Assembly (NCBI GenBank): GCA_930367205.1
Contig: CAKNEZ010000021.1
Location: 186,001 to 250,000, forward strand
From: Acanthosoma haemorrhoidale
Lineage: Eukaryota; Arthropoda; Insecta; Hemiptera; Acanthosomatidae
Direction of reading: 5' to 3'
Length of the DNA stretch: 64,000 nt
The position numbers and the translations under genes are program-made. The notes below the pieces were generated by a model that saw only the letters and a program-made list of their open reading frames with translations, made no database searches and was not told the DNA's origin. This document shows positions 35,627-47,716 of the stretch, in pieces (the first letter of the stretch is position 1; the number at the start of each line of letters is the position of its first letter).

Positions 35627-37472
35627 GAGAAAATCCTCCACAATGAGATGATCATTGTATCTCATCATCTCAATAATGCGTCGTCATACCTAGCCCAACG
35701 TTTTCGTGAAAATTGATTGATTGATTGATCAATGTTTATAGTACAATGAGGAAAATTCAAAATCGGATAGTTTAGTTTTTATCCGGGCTCTACTTTAATT
35801 AAATATTTGGATAATTATGTCTAGAAGAGACTACATATATAAAAACTGGAAGGGGGGCTCACCCCGTATCGTATAGATAGATATAACATCGGACAGAGCA
35901 TCGGCATGAGTTGATATTCGCCTGCAGCCGGCTCTCCCCCGGGCAAGATGGGACCGGTCAGCCTAACGTCTCCCGCCCATCTAATGAGTGCACGAGCAAG
36001 TGTTAATGGGACGCACCTCCGTTCCTCGGATAGGCCGAACGAAGGCCTAAAGAAATCCGAAAACTATTAGCCGTTGGGTATTTATTACAGGAGGATATTT
36101 AAGATAAATGTTTATCATCCCATAGCACTCTCTTCGGGTGTCTAAATCATTAGGAATAAATCAAACTATGATTTTCAAGAGGCAGACGGCACACTATAAT
36201 TCAAAATTCAAAATTGCTTTCCTCGTAAATACGGGCTCCGCATAATTCAATTAGAAATAGTACATACAGTGTATATATCATATAATAGTTGGATTTGGCA
36301 GCGTCGGGTTACTATGATAACCATTTTTCATATTAAAGGATACCACAAACGATGTATGTTCTGGATATTAAAATAATTTTTAAGGGTATCTAGAGACTAT
36401 ATCGCTCCTCACGACGTCCTCTAAAGGTGGAGCCCAGTCCGAGGGATAGCCGAGCCGGCCCGACATATCATCAAATCTCCGACGAATACTATTTTCAATA
36501 TCAGCGATGAGCAAAATGATTTCATTTAAAAGAAAAGAAATTAAGTAAAATAATGATAAGGTGAGCCCAATTTTATATATGTATTTCAAAGACAAAATAG
36601 AGAAAGCTATTTTTTAATTAGCTAATCACAACTGGGGTTGTCCATGTAAAAGACACTACTCCAGGGAACAGACAGAATTAAAATTGTTGAGATGAAAAAA
36701 AATAATAGTGGGGATAACGACTGAAAGTGAAAGGATCACTAGTTCCGGATTAGTGAGGTCGGGATCAGTAAATTTTTACGGCTTACTACAGGAGGAGGTT
36801 TTATCTGTGAGCTAAGGATAAACAGGCACCAAAATATTATTGCGGGAGTCACTCGATTGATACTATCATTCGAGATCATGGTTGGATTAGGAATAATGAT
36901 TCATAAATAAAGTTACAGCAAGAGTCACTATTTAATTCGGCGGCAAAGTAATATTAAAAATAATTTAATGAACGGATCTCGGTGGATTCCTAAAAGATAA
37001 CATATATACCCAATATTTTTTTTATGTGTAACTCCAAAAATAAAAAATCTTATAAAATATTGTCATTATAAATAGTAGCAAATAAGATGAGGGAAATCTC
37101 AAAAATATAATAAATAATACGTTTTGGAGCGTTTACTAATAATAGCTCGGGAGATTGGTTGAAGTTGAAGGGTGAATACCGGGAAGGAAGCTACACTAGC
37201 GCCACCTGTGTGATCGCTAGCTAACCTGTGGGATCGAGAGGGATGCAGAGATATATGCACTAATACGGGTAGGGAAATGTTTTCGGTGCGTTTAAACTAT
37301 TTATACTCGATAATATATTGTGTAGTAAGATAAACGAAACATTTTTTTCTATATTACATCATCTGGTGGTTCGCTAGACGGCCATTCGTCTTCTCCGAAT
37401 CCAGTTCAATCTCGCAAGTGAAGTTAGGTTTGACTTGACAACTATCGGATTTTCCCAAATTATAGCATACTT

Positions 37473-37573
37473 GGAGGAGAAATATGTAATCCAAATATTT
37501 TGTTATTTTTCTTTTGTACATTGTATTGTTTTGTTGAGGTTTTGAAATAAAAAAAAAAAAAAAAAAAAAAAAA
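37473..37573 (+). mobile_element. Poly(A)-tailed retro-insertion in U1, unit 12
   Basis: A 101-bp insert begins GGAGGAGAAATATG right after the first six bases of U1 and ends in AAATAAA merging into 25 A residues (37549-37573). It is flanked by TAGCATACTT at 37463-37472 and 37574-37583 (10 bp; 11 if the tail A is shared). Poly(A), a polyadenylation signal and a target-site duplication mean LINE-type reverse transcription. The source is either the 3' end of a LINE or a truncated mRNA; I do not recognise which. Confidence 0.85.
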
Positions 37574-37577
37574 TAGC

Positions 37578-37744
37578 ATACTTTTTTACCCTGGCGTGGG
37601 GGCCTACCGTGATCAACAAGGCGGTTCCCCCAGGGTGAGGCTTTTCCATTGCACTTCGGTTGAGCTGACCCCTGCGAATACCCCAAATGCGGGTATCTCG
37701 GGCGCGTAATTTTTGGTAGTCCGGACTGCGTTCGCGCTTTCCCG
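37578..37744 (+). pseudogene. U1: U1 snRNA, copy 12, interrupted and mutated
   Basis: The body downstream of the insertion starts ATACTTTTTTACCCTGG, five bases longer than ATACTTACCTGG, so the splice-site complement ACUUACCUG is lost. In addition G to C at nt 140 (37722) mismatches the base of stem-loop 4. The promoter block now drives a site 111 bp upstream, at the stub 37467-37472. C at the position of nt 123. Almost surely a pseudogene. Confidence 0.9.
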
Positions 37745-39935
37745 TTATAATTTCACCACATCATTCAATATAAGGGAAGGTGTACAGGGGAGAACCTACC
37801 TGTAGGGCCTCCTTCCGGACGTCCGCTTCCCGCTGTTTGTTGTACTTAGTGCAAGCTTTTCACACACCTGGTTTGTTGACATACAGACAGATAATCAATC
37901 ATCACCACCGCCTGTCTAATAAAAAGTACAGCAACAGCTTCAGACTCCGTCCCGTCGTCGTCGTCTTACCTCTCTCTCTCTCTACCTACTTACTACTACT
38001 CGACACTACCCCCTCCCTACCTGATAAACTAACTGACTCACATTGATGATGAGATTCATAATTTTTTTTTTCCCCCCCTCTCCGAGGCAGAGAAAATCCT
38101 CCTCAATGAGATGATCATTGTATCTCATCATCTCAATAATGCGTCGTCATACCTAGCCCAACGTTTTCGTGAAAATTGATTGATTGATTGATCAATGTTT
38201 ATAGTACAATGAGGAAAATTCAAAATCGGATAGTTTAGTTTTTATCCGGGCTCTACTTTAATTAAATATTTGGATAATTATGTCTAGAAGAGACTACATA
38301 TATAAAAACTGGAAGGGGGGCTCACCCCGTATCGTATAGATAGATATAACATCGGACAGAGCATCGGCATGAGTTGATATTCGCCTGCAGCCGGCTCTCC
38401 CCCGGGCAAGATGGGACCGGTCAGCCTAACGTCTCCCGCCCATCTAATGAGTGCACGAGCAAGTGTTAATGGGACGCACCTCCGTTCCTCGGATAGGCCG
38501 AACGAAGGCCTAAAGAAATCCGAAAACTATTAGCCGTTGGGTATTTATTACAGGAGGATATTTAAGATAAATGTTTATCATCCCATAGCACTCTCTTCGG
38601 GTGTCTAAATCATTAGGAATAAATCAAACTATGATTTTCAAGAGGCAGACGGCACACTATAATTCAAAATTCAAAATTGCTTTCCTCGTAAATACGGGCT
38701 CCGCATAATTCAATTAGAAATAGTACATACAGTGTATATATCATATAATAGTTGGATTTGGCAGCGTCGGGTTACTATGATAACCATTTTTCATATTAAA
38801 GGATACCACAAACGATGTATGTTCTGGATATTAAAATAATTTTTAAGGGTATCTAGAGACTATATCGCTCCTCACGACGTCCTCTAAAGGTGGAGCCCAG
38901 TCCGAGGGATAGCCGAGCCGGCCCGACATATCATCAAATCTCCGACGAATACTATTTTCAATATCAGCGATGAGCAAAATGATTTCATTTAAAAGAAAAG
39001 AAATTAAGTAAAATAATGATAAGGTGAGCCCAATTTTATATATGTATTTCAAAGACAAAATAGAGAAAGCTATTTTTTAATTAGCTAATCACAACTGGGG
39101 TTGTCCATGTAAAAGACACTACTCCAGGGAACAGACAGAATTAAAATTGTTGAGATGAAAAAAAATAATAGTGGGGATAACGACTGAAAGTGAAAGGATC
39201 ACTAGTTCCGGATTAGTGAGGTCGGGATCAGTAAATTTTTACGGCTTACTACAGGAGGAGGTTTTATCTGTGAGCTAAGGATAAACAGGCACCAAAATAT
39301 TATTGCGGGAGTCACTCGATTGATACTATCATTCGAGATCATGGTTGGATTAGGAATAATGATTCATAAATAAAGTTACAGCAAGAGTCACTATTTAATT
39401 CGGCGGCAAAGTAATATTAAAAATAATTTAATGAACGGATCTCGGTGGATTCCTAAAAGATAACATATATACCCAATATTTTTTTTATGTGTAACTCCAA
39501 AAATAAAAAATCTTATAAAATATTGTCATTATAAATAGTAGCAAATAAGATGAGGGAAATCTCAAAAATATAATAAATAATACGTTTTGGAGCGTTTACT
39601 AATAATAGCTCGGGAGATTGGTTGAAGTTGAAGGGTGAATACCGGGAAGGAAGCTACACTAGCGCCACCTGTGTGATCGCTAGCTAACCTGTGGGATCGA
39701 GAGGGATGCAGAGATATATGCACTAATACGGGTAGGGAAATGTTTTCGGTGCGTTTAAACTATTTATACTCGATAATATATTGTGTAGTAAGATAAACGA
39801 AACATTTTTTTCTATATTACATCATCTGGTGGTTCGCTAGACGGCCATTCGTCTTCTCCGAATCCAGTTCAATCTCGCAAGTGAAGTTAGGTTTGACTTG
39901 ACAACTATCGGATTTTCCCAAATTATAGCATACTT

Positions 39936-40036
39936 GGAGGAGAAATATGTAATCCAAATATTTTGTTATTTTTCTTTTGTACATTGTATTGTTTTGTTGA
40001 GGTTTTGAAATAAAAAAAAAAAAAAAAAAAAAAAAA
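39936..40036 (+). mobile_element. Poly(A)-tailed retro-insertion in U1, unit 13
   Basis: Same insert, site and target-site duplication as in unit 12. It was copied with its unit and is not an independent insertion. Confidence 0.85.
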
Positions 40037-40040
40037 TAGC

Positions 40041-40207
40041 ATACTTTTTTACCCTGGCGTGGGGGCCTACCGTGATCAACAAGGCGGTTCCCCCAGGGTG
40101 AGGCTTTTCCATTGCACTTCGGTTGAGCTGACCCCTGCGAATACCCCAAATGCGGGTATCTCGGGCGCGTAATTTTTGGTAGTCCGGACTGCGTTCGCGC
40201 TTTCCCG
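40041..40207 (+). pseudogene. U1: U1 snRNA, copy 13, interrupted and mutated
   Basis: Same 5-bp gain in the 5' end and same nt 140 G to C (40195) as copy 12. Native-start stub at 39930-39935. Confidence 0.9.
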
Positions 40208-42398
40208 TTATAATTTCACCACATCATTCAATATAAGGGAAGGTGTACAGGGGAGAACCTACCTGTAGGGCCTCCTTCCGGACGTCCGCTTCCCGCTGTT
40301 TGTTGTACTTAGTGCAAGCTTTTCACACACCTGGTTTGTTGACATACAGACAGATAATCAATCATCACCACCGCCTGTCTAATAAAAAGTACAGCAACAG
40401 CTTCAGACTCCGTCCCGTCGTCGTCGTCTTACCTCTCTCTCTCTCTACCTACTTACTACTACTCGACACTACCCCCTCCCTACCTGATAAACTAACTGAC
40501 TCACATTGATGATGAGATTCATAATTTTTTTTTTCCCCCCCTCTCCGAGGCAGAGAAAATCCTCCTCAATGAGATGATCATTGTATCTCATCATCTCAAT
40601 AATGCGTCGTCATACCTAGCCCAACGTTTTCGTGAAAATTGATTGATTGATTGATCAATGTTTATAGTACAATGAGGAAAATTCAAAATCGGATAGTTTA
40701 GTTTTTATCCGGGCTCTACTTTAATTAAATATTTGGATAATTATGTCTAGAAGAGACTACATATATAAAAACTGGAAGGGGGGCTCACCCCGTATCGTAT
40801 AGATAGATATAACATCGGACAGAGCATCGGCATGAGTTGATATTCGCCTGCAGCCGGCTCTCCCCCGGGCAAGATGGGACCGGTCAGCCTAACGTCTCCC
40901 GCCCATCTAATGAGTGCACGAGCAAGTGTTAATGGGACGCACCTCCGTTCCTCGGATAGGCCGAACGAAGGCCTAAAGAAATCCGAAAACTATTAGCCGT
41001 TGGGTATTTATTACAGGAGGATATTTAAGATAAATGTTTATCATCCCATAGCACTCTCTTCGGGTGCCTAAATCATTAGGAATAAATCAAACTATGATTT
41101 TCAAGAGGCAGACGGCACACTATAATTCAAAATTCAAAATTGCTTTCCTCGTAAATACGGGCTCCGTATTATTCAATTAGAAATAGTACATACAGTGTAT
41201 ATATCATATAATAGTTGGATTTGGCAGCGTCGGGTTACTATGATAACCATTTTTCATATTAAAGGATACCACAAACGATGTATGTTCTGGATATTAAAAT
41301 AATTTTTAAGGGTATCTAGAGACTATATCGCTCCTCACGACGTCCTCTAAAGGTGGAGCCCAGTCCGAGGGATAGCCGAGCCGGCCCGACATATCATCAA
41401 ATCTCCGACGAATACTATTTTCAATATCAGCGATGAGCAAAATGATTTCATTTAAAAGAAAAGAAATTAAGTAAAATAATGATAAGGTGAGCCCAATTTT
41501 ATATATGTATTTCAAAGACAAAATAGAGAAAGCTATTTTTTAATTAGCTAATCACAACTGGGGTTGTCCATGTAAAAGACACTACTCCAGGGAACAGACA
41601 GAATTAAAATTGTTGAGATGAAAAAAAATAATAGTGGGGATAACGACTGAAAGTGAAAGGATCACTAGTTCCGGATTAGTGAGGTCGGGATCAGTAAATT
41701 TTTACGGCTTACTACAGGAGGAGGTTTTATCTGTGAGCTAAGGATAAACAGGCACCAAAATATTATTGCGGGAGTCACTCGATTGATACTATCATTCGAG
41801 ATCATGGTTGGATTAGGAATAATGATTCATAAATAAAGTTACAGCAAGAGTCACTATTTAATTCGGCGGCAAAGTAATATTAAAAATAATTTAATGAACG
41901 GATCTCGGTGGATTCCTAAAAGATAACATATATACCCAATATTTTTTTTATGTGTAACTCCAAAAATAAAAAATCTTATAAAATATTGTCATTATAAATA
42001 GTAGCAAATAAGATGAGGGAAATCTCAAAAATATAATAAATAATACGTTTTGGAGCGTTTACTAATAATAGCTCGGGAGATTGGTTGAAGTTGAAGGGTG
42101 AATACCGGGAAGGAAGCTACACTAGCGCCACCTGTGTGATCGCTAGCTAACCTGTGGGATCGAGAGGGATGCAGAGATATATGCACTAATACGGGTAGGG
42201 AAATGTTTTCGGTGCGTTTAAACTATTTATACTCGATAATATATTGTGTAGTAAGATAAACGAAACATTTTTTTCTATATTACATCATCTGGTGGTTCGC
42301 TAGACGGCCATTCGTCTTCTCCGAATCCAGTTCAATCTCGCAAGTGAAGTTAGGTTTGACTTGACAACTATCGGATTTTCCCAAATTATAGCATACTT

Positions 42399-42499
42399 GG
42401 AGGAGAAATATGTAATCCAAATATTTTGTTATTTTTCTTTTGTACATTGTATTGTTTTGTTGAGGTTTTGAAATAAAAAAAAAAAAAAAAAAAAAAAAA
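42399..42499 (+). mobile_element. Poly(A)-tailed retro-insertion in U1, unit 14
   Basis: Same 101-bp insert and duplication. Confidence 0.85.
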
Positions 42500-42503
42500 T
42501 AGC

Positions 42504-42670
42504 ATACTTTTTTACCCTGGCGTGGGGGCCTACCGTGATCAACAAGGCGGTTCCCCCAGGGTGAGGCTTTTCCATTGCACTTCGGTTGAGCTGACCCCTG
42601 CGAATACCCCAAATGCGGGTATCTCGGGCGCGTAATTTTTGGTAGTCGGGACTGCGTTCGCGCTTTCCCG
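42504..42670 (+). pseudogene. U1: U1 snRNA, copy 14, interrupted, 5' end altered
   Basis: Has the ATACTTTTTTACCCTGG 5' end but a normal stem-loop 4 (no nt 140 change), so the 5' defect predates or was spread apart from the stem-loop 4 defect. Stub at 42393-42398. Confidence 0.9.
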
Positions 42671-43017
42671 TTATAATTTCACCACATCATTCAATATAAG
42701 GGAAGGTGTACAGGGGAGAACCTACCTGTAGGGCCTCCTTCCGGACGTCCGCTTCCCGCTGTTTGTTGTACTTAGTGCAAGCTTTTCACACACCTGGTTT
42801 GTTGACATACAGACAGATAATCAATCATCACCACCGCCTGTCTAATAAAAAGTACAGCAACAGCTTCAGACTCCGTCCCGTCGTCGTCGTCTTACCTCTC
42901 TCTCTCTCTACCTACTTACTACTACTCGACACTACCCCCTCCCTACCTGATAAACTAACTGACTCACATTGATGATGAGATTCATAATTTTTTTTTTTTC
43001 CCCCCCTCTCCGAGGCA

Positions 43018-45366
43018 GAGAAAATCCTCCTCAATGAGATGATCATTGTATCTCATCATCTCAATAATGCGTCGTCATACCTAGCCCAACGTTTTCGTGA
43101 AAATTGATTGATTGATTGATCAATGTTTATAGTACAATGAGGAAAATTCAAAATCGGATAGTTTAGTTTTTATCCGGGCTCTACTTTAATTAAATATTTG
43201 GATAATTATGTCTAGAAGAGACTACATATATAAAAACTGGAAGGGGGGCTCACCCCGTATCGTATAGATAGATATAACATCGGACAGAGCATCGGCATGA
43301 GTTGATATTCGCCTGCAGCCGGCTCTCCCCCGGGCAAGATGGGACCGGTCAGCCTAACGTCTCCCGCCCATCTAATGAGTGCACGAGCAAGTGTTAATGG
43401 GACGCACCTCCGTTCCTCGGATAGGCCGAACGAAGGCCTAAAGAAATCCGAAAACTATTAGCCGTTGGGTATTTATTACAGGAGGATATTTAAGATAAAT
43501 GTTTATCATCCCATAGCACTCTCTTCGGGTGTCTAAATCATTAGGAATAAATCAAACTATGATTTTCAAGAGGCAGACGGCACACTATAATTCAAAATTC
43601 AAAATTGCTTTCCTCGTAAATACGGGCTCCGCATAATTCAATTAGAAATAGTACATACAGTGTATATATCATATAATAGTTGGATTTGGCAGCGTCGGGT
43701 TACTATGATAACCATTTTTCATATTAAAGGATACCACAAACGATGTATGTTCTGGATATTAAAATAATTTTTAAGGGTATCTAGAGACTATATCGCTCCT
43801 CACGACGTCCTCTAAAGGTGGAGCCCAGTCCGAGGGATAGCCGAGCCGGCCCGACATATCATCAAATCTCCGACGAATACTATTTTCAATATCAGCGATG
43901 AGCAAAATGATTTCATTTAAAAGAAAAGAAATTAAGTAAAATAATGATAAGGTGAGCCCAATTTTATATATGTATTTCAAAGACAAAATAGAGAAAGCTA
44001 TTTTTTAATTAGCTAATCACAACTGGGGTTGTCCATGTAAAAGACACTACTCCTGGGAACAGACAGAATTAAAATTGTTGAGATGAAAAAAAATAATAGT
44101 GGGGATAACGACTGAAAGTGAAAGGATCACTAGTTCCGGATTAGTGAGGTCGGGATCAGTAAATTTTTACGGCTTACTACAGGAGGAGGTTTTATCTGTG
44201 AGCTAAGGATAAACAGGCACCAAAATATTATTGCGGGAGTCACTCGATTGATACTATCATTCGAGATCATGGTTGGATTAGGAATAATGATTCATAAATA
44301 AAGTTACAGCAAGAGTCACTATTTAATTCGGCGGCAAAGTAATATTAAAAATAATTTAATGAACGGATCTCGGTGGATTCCTAAAAGATAACATATATAC
44401 CCAATATTTTTTTTATGTGTAACTCCAAAAATAAAAAATCTTATAAAATATTGTCATTATAAATAGTAGCAAATAAGATGAGGGAAATCTCAAAAATATA
44501 ATAAATAATACGTTTTGGAGCGTTTACTAATAATAGCTCGGGAGATTGGTTGAAGTTGAAGGGTGGATACCGGGAAGGAAGCTACACTAGCGCCACCTGT
44601 GTGATCGCTAGCTAACCTGTGGGATCGAGAGGGATGCAGAGATATATGCACTAATACGGGTAGGGAAATGTTTTCGGTGCGTTTAAACTATTTATACTCG
44701 ATAATATATTGTGTAGTAAGATAAACGAAACATTTTTTTCTATATTACATCATCTGGTGGTTCGCTAGACGGCCATTCGTCTTCTCCGAATCCAGTTCAA
44801 TCTCGCAAGTGAAGTTAGGTTTGACTTGACAACTATCGGATTTTCCCAAATTATAGCATACTTACCTGGCGTGGGGGCCTACCGTGATCAACAAGGCGGT
44901 TCCCCCAGGGTGAGGCTTTTCCATTGCACTTCGGTTGAGCTGACCCCTGCGAATACCCCAAATGCGGGTATCTCGGGCGTGTAATTTTTGGTAGTCGGGA
45001 CTACGTTCGCGCTTTCCCGTTATAATTTCACCACATCATTCAATATAAGGGAAGGTGTACAGGGGAGACCTACCTGTAGGGCCTCCTTCCGGACGTCCGC
45101 TTCCCGCTGTTTGTTGTACTTAGTGCAAGCTTTTCACACACCTGGTTTGTTGACATACAGACAGATAATCAATCATCACCACCGCCTGTCTAATAAAAAG
45201 TACAGCAACAGCTTCAGACTCCGTCCCGTCGTCGTCGTCTTACCTCTCTCTCTCTCTACCTACTTACTACTACTCGACACTACCCCCTCCCTACCTGATA
45301 AACTAACTGACTCACATTGATGATGAGATTCATAATTTTTTTTTTTTTCCCCCCCTCTCCGAGGCA
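43018..45366 (+). repeat. U1 array unit 15
   Basis: 2349 bp. Private ACTCCTGGGAAC near 44049 (others ACTCCAGGG). T-type junctions. Confidence 0.9.
44858..45019 (+). ncRNA. U1: U1 spliceosomal snRNA, copy 15, stem-loop 4 variant
   Basis: G to A at nt 146 (45003) gives GGACTACGTTCGCG. It removes one pair of the GCG/CGC part of stem-loop 4. All other motifs are intact. The same change is in copy 21. T at nt 123. Function is possible. Confidence 0.93.
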
Positions 45367-47716
45367 GAGAAAATCCTCCTCAATGAGATGATCATTGTAT
45401 CTCATCATCTCAATAATGCGTCGTCATACCTAGCCCAACGTTTTCGTGAAAATTGATTGATTGATTGATCAATGTTTATAGTACAATGAGGAAAATTCAA
45501 AATCGGATAGTTTAGTTTTTATCCGGGCTCTACTTTAATTAAATATTTGGATAATTATGTCTAGAAGAGACTACATATATAAAAACTGGAAGGGGGGCTC
45601 ACCCCGTATCGTATAGATAGATATAACATCGGACAGAGCATCGGCATGGGTTGATATTCGCCTGCAGCCGGCTCTCCCCCGGGCAAGATGGGACCGGTCA
45701 GCCTAACGTCTCCCGCCCATCTCATGAGTGCACGAGCAAGTGTTAATGGGACGCACCTCCGTTCCTCGGATAGGCCGAACGAAGGCCTAAAGAAATCCGA
45801 AAACTATTAGCCGTTGGGTATTTATTACAGGAGGATATTTAAGATAAATGTTTATCATCCCATAGCACTCTCTTCGGGTGTCTAAATCATTAGGAATAAA
45901 TCAAACTATGATTTTCAAGAGGCAGACAGCACACTATAATTCAAAATTCAAAATTGCTTTCCTCGTAAATACGGGCTCCGTATTATTCAATTAGAAATAG
46001 TACATACAGTGTATATATCATATAATAGTTGGATTTGGCAGCGTCGGGTTACTATGATAACCATTTTTCATATTAAAGGATACCACAAACGATGTATGTT
46101 CTGGATATTAAAATAATTTTTAAGGGTATCTAGAGACTATATCGCTCCTCACGACGTCCTCTAAAGGTGGAGCCCAGTCCGAGGGATAGCCGAGCCGGCC
46201 CGACATATCATCAAATCTCCGACGAATACTATATTCAATATCAGCGATGAGCAAAATGATTTCATTTAAAAGAAAAGAAATTAAGTAAAATAATGATAAG
46301 GTGAGCCCAATTTTATATATGTATTTCAAAGACAAAATAGAGAAAGCTATTTTTTAATTAGCTAATCACAACTGGGGTTGTCCATGTAAAATACACTACT
46401 CCAGGGAACAGACAGAATTAAAATTGTTGAGATGAAAAAAAATAATAGTGGGGATAACGACTGAAAGTGAAAGGATCACTAGTTCCGGATTAGTGAGGTC
46501 GGGATCAGTAAATTTTTACGGCTTACTACAGGAGGAGGTTTTATCTGTGAGCTAAGGATAAACAGGCACCAAAATATTATTGCGGGAGTCACTCGATTGA
46601 TACTATCATTCGAGATCATGGTTGGATTAGGAATAATGATTCATAAATAAAGTTACAGCAAGAGTCACTATTTAATTCGGCGGCAAAGTAATATTAAAAA
46701 TAATTTAATGAACGGATCTCGGTGGATTCCTAAAAGATAACATATATACCCAATATTTTTTTTATGTGTAACTCCAAAAATAAAAAATCTTATAAAATAT
46801 TGTCATTATAAATAGTAGCAAATAAGATGAGGGAAATCTCAAAAATATAATAAATAATACGTTTTGGAGCGTTTACTAATAATAGCTCGGGAGATTGGTT
46901 GAAGTTGAAGGGTGGATACCGGGAAGGAAGCTACACTAGCGCCACCTGTGTGATCGCTAGCTAACCTGTGGGATCGAGAGGGATGCAGAGATATATGCAC
47001 TAATACGGGTAGGGAAATGTTTTCGGTGCGTTTAAACTATTTATTCTCGATAATATATTGTGTAGTAAGATAAACGAAACATTTTTTTCTATATTACATC
47101 ATCTGGTGGTTCGCTAGACGGCCATTCGTCTTCTCCGAATCCAGTTCAATCTCGCAAGTGAAGTTAGGTTTGACTTGACAACTATCGGATTTTCCCAAAT
47201 TATAGCATACTTACCTGGCGTGGGGGCCTACCGTGATCAACAAGGCGGTTCCCCCAGGGTGAGGCTTTTCCATTGCACTTCGGTTGAGCTGACCCCTGCG
47301 AATACCCCAAATGCGGGTATCTCGGGCGTGTAATTTTTGGTAGTCGGGACTGCGTTCGCGCTTTCCCGTTATAATTTCACCACATCATTCAATATAAGGG
47401 AAGGTGTACAGGGGAGACCTACCTGTAGGGCCTCCTTCCGGACGTCCGCTTCCCGCTGTTTGTTGTACTTAGTGCAAGCTTTTCACACACCTGGTTTGTT
47501 GACATACAGACAGATAATCAATCATCACCACCGCCTGTCTAATAAAAAGTACAGCAACAGCTTCAGACTCCGTCCCGTCGTCGTCGTCTTACCTCTCTCT
47601 CTCTCTACCTACTTACTACTACTCGACACTACCCCCTCCCTACCTGATAAACTAACTGACTCACATTGATGATGAGATTCATAATTTTTTTTTTTTTTTC
47701 CCCCCTCTCCAAGGCA
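45367..47716 (+). repeat. U1 array unit 16
   Basis: 2350 bp. ATCTCATGAG like units 2 and 21, GACAGCACAC like units 1, 19 and 21. Private CTATATTCAAT near 46229 and TTTATTCTCG near 47040. Ends CTCCAAGGCAGAG like unit 1. Confidence 0.9.
47207..47368 (+). ncRNA. U1: U1 spliceosomal snRNA, copy 16
   Basis: Intact; T at nt 123. Confidence 0.96.

Larger units (their letters stand above)
35627..38089 (+). repeat. U1 array unit 12 (with insertion)
   Basis: 2463 bp because of the insertion in U1. GGGTGAATACC upstream. Junctions: C-type at the left, T-type at the right. Confidence 0.9.
38090..40552 (+). repeat. U1 array unit 13 (with insertion)
   Basis: 2463 bp and nearly identical to unit 12, including U1 defects, so one is a direct duplicate of the other. 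T-type junctions on both sides. Confidence 0.9.
40553..43017 (+). repeat. U1 array unit 14 (with insertion)
   Basis: 2465 bp. Left half differs from units 12 and 13 (GGGTGCCTAAATC, CCGTATTATTC), but the part from GGGTGAATACC through U1 is of the same type: a recombinant unit. Confidence 0.9.

Noticed and set aside
37354..37686. 110-codon minus-strand frames in units 12-14 (and 108 in unit 20) with a poly-Phe run
   Set aside because: They read antisense U1 and the poly(A) of the insertion. Not genes.
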